Below, one piece after another: positions 62,781 through 64,000 of a DNA stretch of 64,000 nucleotides. Made by a program: the position numbers and the translations under genes. Each line of letters begins with the position of its first letter. Within the stretch, counting starts at the first letter, position 1. Under the pieces are notes generated by a model. The model saw only the letters and a list, made by a program, of their open reading frames with translations, made no database searches and was not told the DNA's origin. Source of the DNA: Clostridiales bacterium (GTDB lineage: Bacteria; Bacillota; Clostridia; Christensenellales; Aristaeellaceae); assembly GCA_004557905.1 (NCBI GenBank), contig SFFH01000002.1, forward strand, positions 1 to 64,000, given 5' to 3'.

Positions 62781-64000
62781 GTGAGCGAAAACCTGCTCGA
62801 AATGAAAAACATCTGCAAATCATTTCCGGGCGTCAAGGCGCTGCAGCATGTGGATTTTAAGCTCAAGGCAGGCGAGATCCACGCGCTGCTGGGCGAAAAC
62901 GGCGCCGGCAAATCCACGCTGATCAAGGTGCTCGGCGGCATTTATCACCCGGAGGAGGGGCAGATCTTTATTGACGGCAAGGAGGTTGCCATCACGGACG
63001 TCAACTCCGCGCGCGATCACGGCATCTCCATCATCCACCAGGAGCTGGTGCTGGTGCCGTACATGACCGTCGCGGAGAATATCTTCCTGGGCCGTGAGCC
63101 CAAGGGAAAGTTCGGCGTGGACTTTGCGCTCATGCGCAGGCGCGCCCAGGAGATGCTGGATCAGTTTGACCTGGGCATCGACGCGGACACGCTGGTGGCC
63201 AATCTGAGCATCGCGCAGCAGCAGATGGTGGAAATCGTCAAGGCGATCTCCTTCAACTGCCGCATCCTGGTCATGGACGAGCCGACCTCCTCCATCTCGG
63301 ACAAGGAGATCAGCGCGCTGTTTGAGATCATGCGCAACCTGGCCCGCCAGAACGTCGGCATCATCTACATCTCCCACAAGATGAGCGAGCTGAACGAGGT
63401 CTGCGACCGCGTGACCGTCCTGCGCGACGGCACCTATGTGGGCACCTGCGAGGTGGCGACCACGCCCAAGGATGACCTCATCGCCATGATGGTCGGCCGC
63501 GAGCTGGACCAGTACTACACCCGCGATCATGTGAAGTCCGACGAAGTGGTGTTCAAGTGCGTGGATATCGACGACGGCAAGAAGAAGCACAAGCGCGTGG
63601 ATCACGTCAGCTTCGAGATTCACAAGGGCGAAATCGTCGGCTTCGCCGGCCTCGTCGGCGCGGGCCGCAGCGAGACGATGCAGTGCATCTTTGGCCTGAT
63701 CCCCGGCTCCACGGGCGAAATCTTCATCGACGGGCAGAAGGTTCAGATCAGCAGCGCCGTGGACGCCATGAAGCACGGCATCGCCATGGTGCCCGAAAAC
63801 CGCAAGGTGGAGGGCCTGTACCATCAGCAGAGCGTGCGCTTCAATTCGACCATCGAGGTGCTCGAGCAGTTCATCAGCAAGCTGCGCGTGAACGAAAAGC
63901 GCGAGGCGGAGATTACGCAGGAGTTCATCGACAAGATGAGCACCAAGACCCCCAGCCATGAGCAAACCGTGACCCACCTCTCCGGCGGCAACCAGCAGAA
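62781..64000 (+). CDS. ribose-type ABC transporter ATPase (RbsA-like), 3' partial
   Basis: At least 406 residues; the frame is open to the end of the window. GTG start at 62781, with GGTGGTGA six bases upstream. First ATPase domain: CKSFPGVKALQHVDF, Walker A GENGAGKST, NLSIAQQQMVEI as signature, ILVMDEPTSSIS (Walker B), YISHKMSE. Second domain begins near residue 270 with GLVGAGRSE and PENRKVEGL, and the window ends in LSGGNQQ. The first domain's signature (LSIAQQQ) and the second's altered Walker A are normal for RbsA/MglA-type tandem ATPases. The permease gene is expected beyond the window. Confidence 0.92.
   Translation, partial: MSENLLEMKNICKSFPGVKALQHVDFKLKAGEIHALLGENGAGKSTLIKVLGGIYHPEEGQIFIDGKEVAITDVNSARDHGISIIHQELVLVPYMTVAENIFLGREPKGKFGVDFALMRRRAQEMLDQFDLGIDADTLVANLSIAQQQMVEIVKAISFNCRILVMDEPTSSISDKEISALFEIMRNLARQNVGIIYISHKMSELNEVCDRVTVLRDGTYVGTCEVATTPKDDLIAMMVGRELDQYYTRDHVKSDEVVFKCVDIDDGKKKHKRVDHVSFEIHKGEIVGFAGLVGAGRSETMQCIFGLIPGSTGEIFIDGQKVQISSAVDAMKHGIAMVPENRKVEGLYHQQSVRFNSTIEVLEQFISKLRVNEKREAEITQEFIDKMSTKTPSHEQTVTHLSGGNQQ

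Overview
The window is GC-rich and reads as the chromosome of an anaerobic Firmicute (class Clostridia, possibly a gut or rumen lineage near Christensenellales; the lineage is inference). The evidence is: strong AGGAGG-type ribosome binding sites, a sortase LPxTG surface protein, YesM/YesN two-component genes, the ylxM-ffh-rpsP-khpA-rimM cluster, an oxygen-sensitive type of sulfatase maturase, and many solute-binding proteins with near-identical Ala-rich signal peptides. There are no rRNA or tRNA genes, CRISPR arrays, transposases or phage genes that I can see. The gene content is dominated by nutrient uptake: seven transport systems plus the hydrolases and oxidoreductases that would process their cargo.

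Region by region. 1-4.1 kb: the 3' part of a giant cell-wall-anchored surface protein, broken by two frame changes. 4.3-8.0 kb (minus): four secreted proteins, namely a chagasin-like protease inhibitor, an unknown lipoprotein-like protein, a double SH3b protein and a choloylglycine-hydrolase-like Ntn hydrolase. 8.1-10.7 kb (minus): an ECF-type sigma factor followed by two membrane proteins and a PrsW protease, then a small paralogous membrane protein. 10.9-18.1 kb: a LacI-type regulator, a tripartite tricarboxylate transporter (tctCBA), a cytoplasmic sulfatase and its radical-SAM maturase, proposed here as an organosulfate import and desulfation unit with paired operators. 18.3-28.2 kb: YesMN two-component system, a sugar-type ABC transporter and two FAD-dependent oxidoreductases.

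28.3-40.3 kb: a divergent LysR regulator, an M20 amidohydrolase, a complete oligopeptide ABC transporter, a C45 Ntn hydrolase, an MFS-like transporter and an AbgB-like amidohydrolase, probably for uptake and hydrolysis of N-acylated amino acids or peptides. 40.4-43.6 kb: a cobalamin riboswitch with terminator, then btuFCD. 43.6-45.3 kb: a MITE-like palindromic repeat, an ECF transporter S component with a DUF3842 protein, and a TIGR04076 protein. 45.4-53.0 kb: an EamA transporter, an acetyltransferase, then ylxM-ffh-rpsP-khpA-rimM followed by two large secreted proteins instead of trmD-rplS. 53-64 kb: a MATE exporter, a TRAP transporter (dctPQM), a PfkB sugar kinase divergent from an abgA-like gene, an amidohydrolase, and the start of a ribose-type ABC transporter that runs off the window. 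Both the abgA-like and the amidohydrolase genes have lost a short internal block containing conserved His ligands.

The most notable patterns are: (i) five transport operons carry a strong hairpin immediately after the solute-binding-protein gene; (ii) several near-consensus sigma-A promoters can be read directly; (iii) four short frame-changing losses in three genes, which could be real decay or an assembly defect; (iv) three clusters (sigma/PrsW, tct/sulfatase/maturase, YesMN/ABC/FAD oxidoreductases) that may be undescribed functional units.
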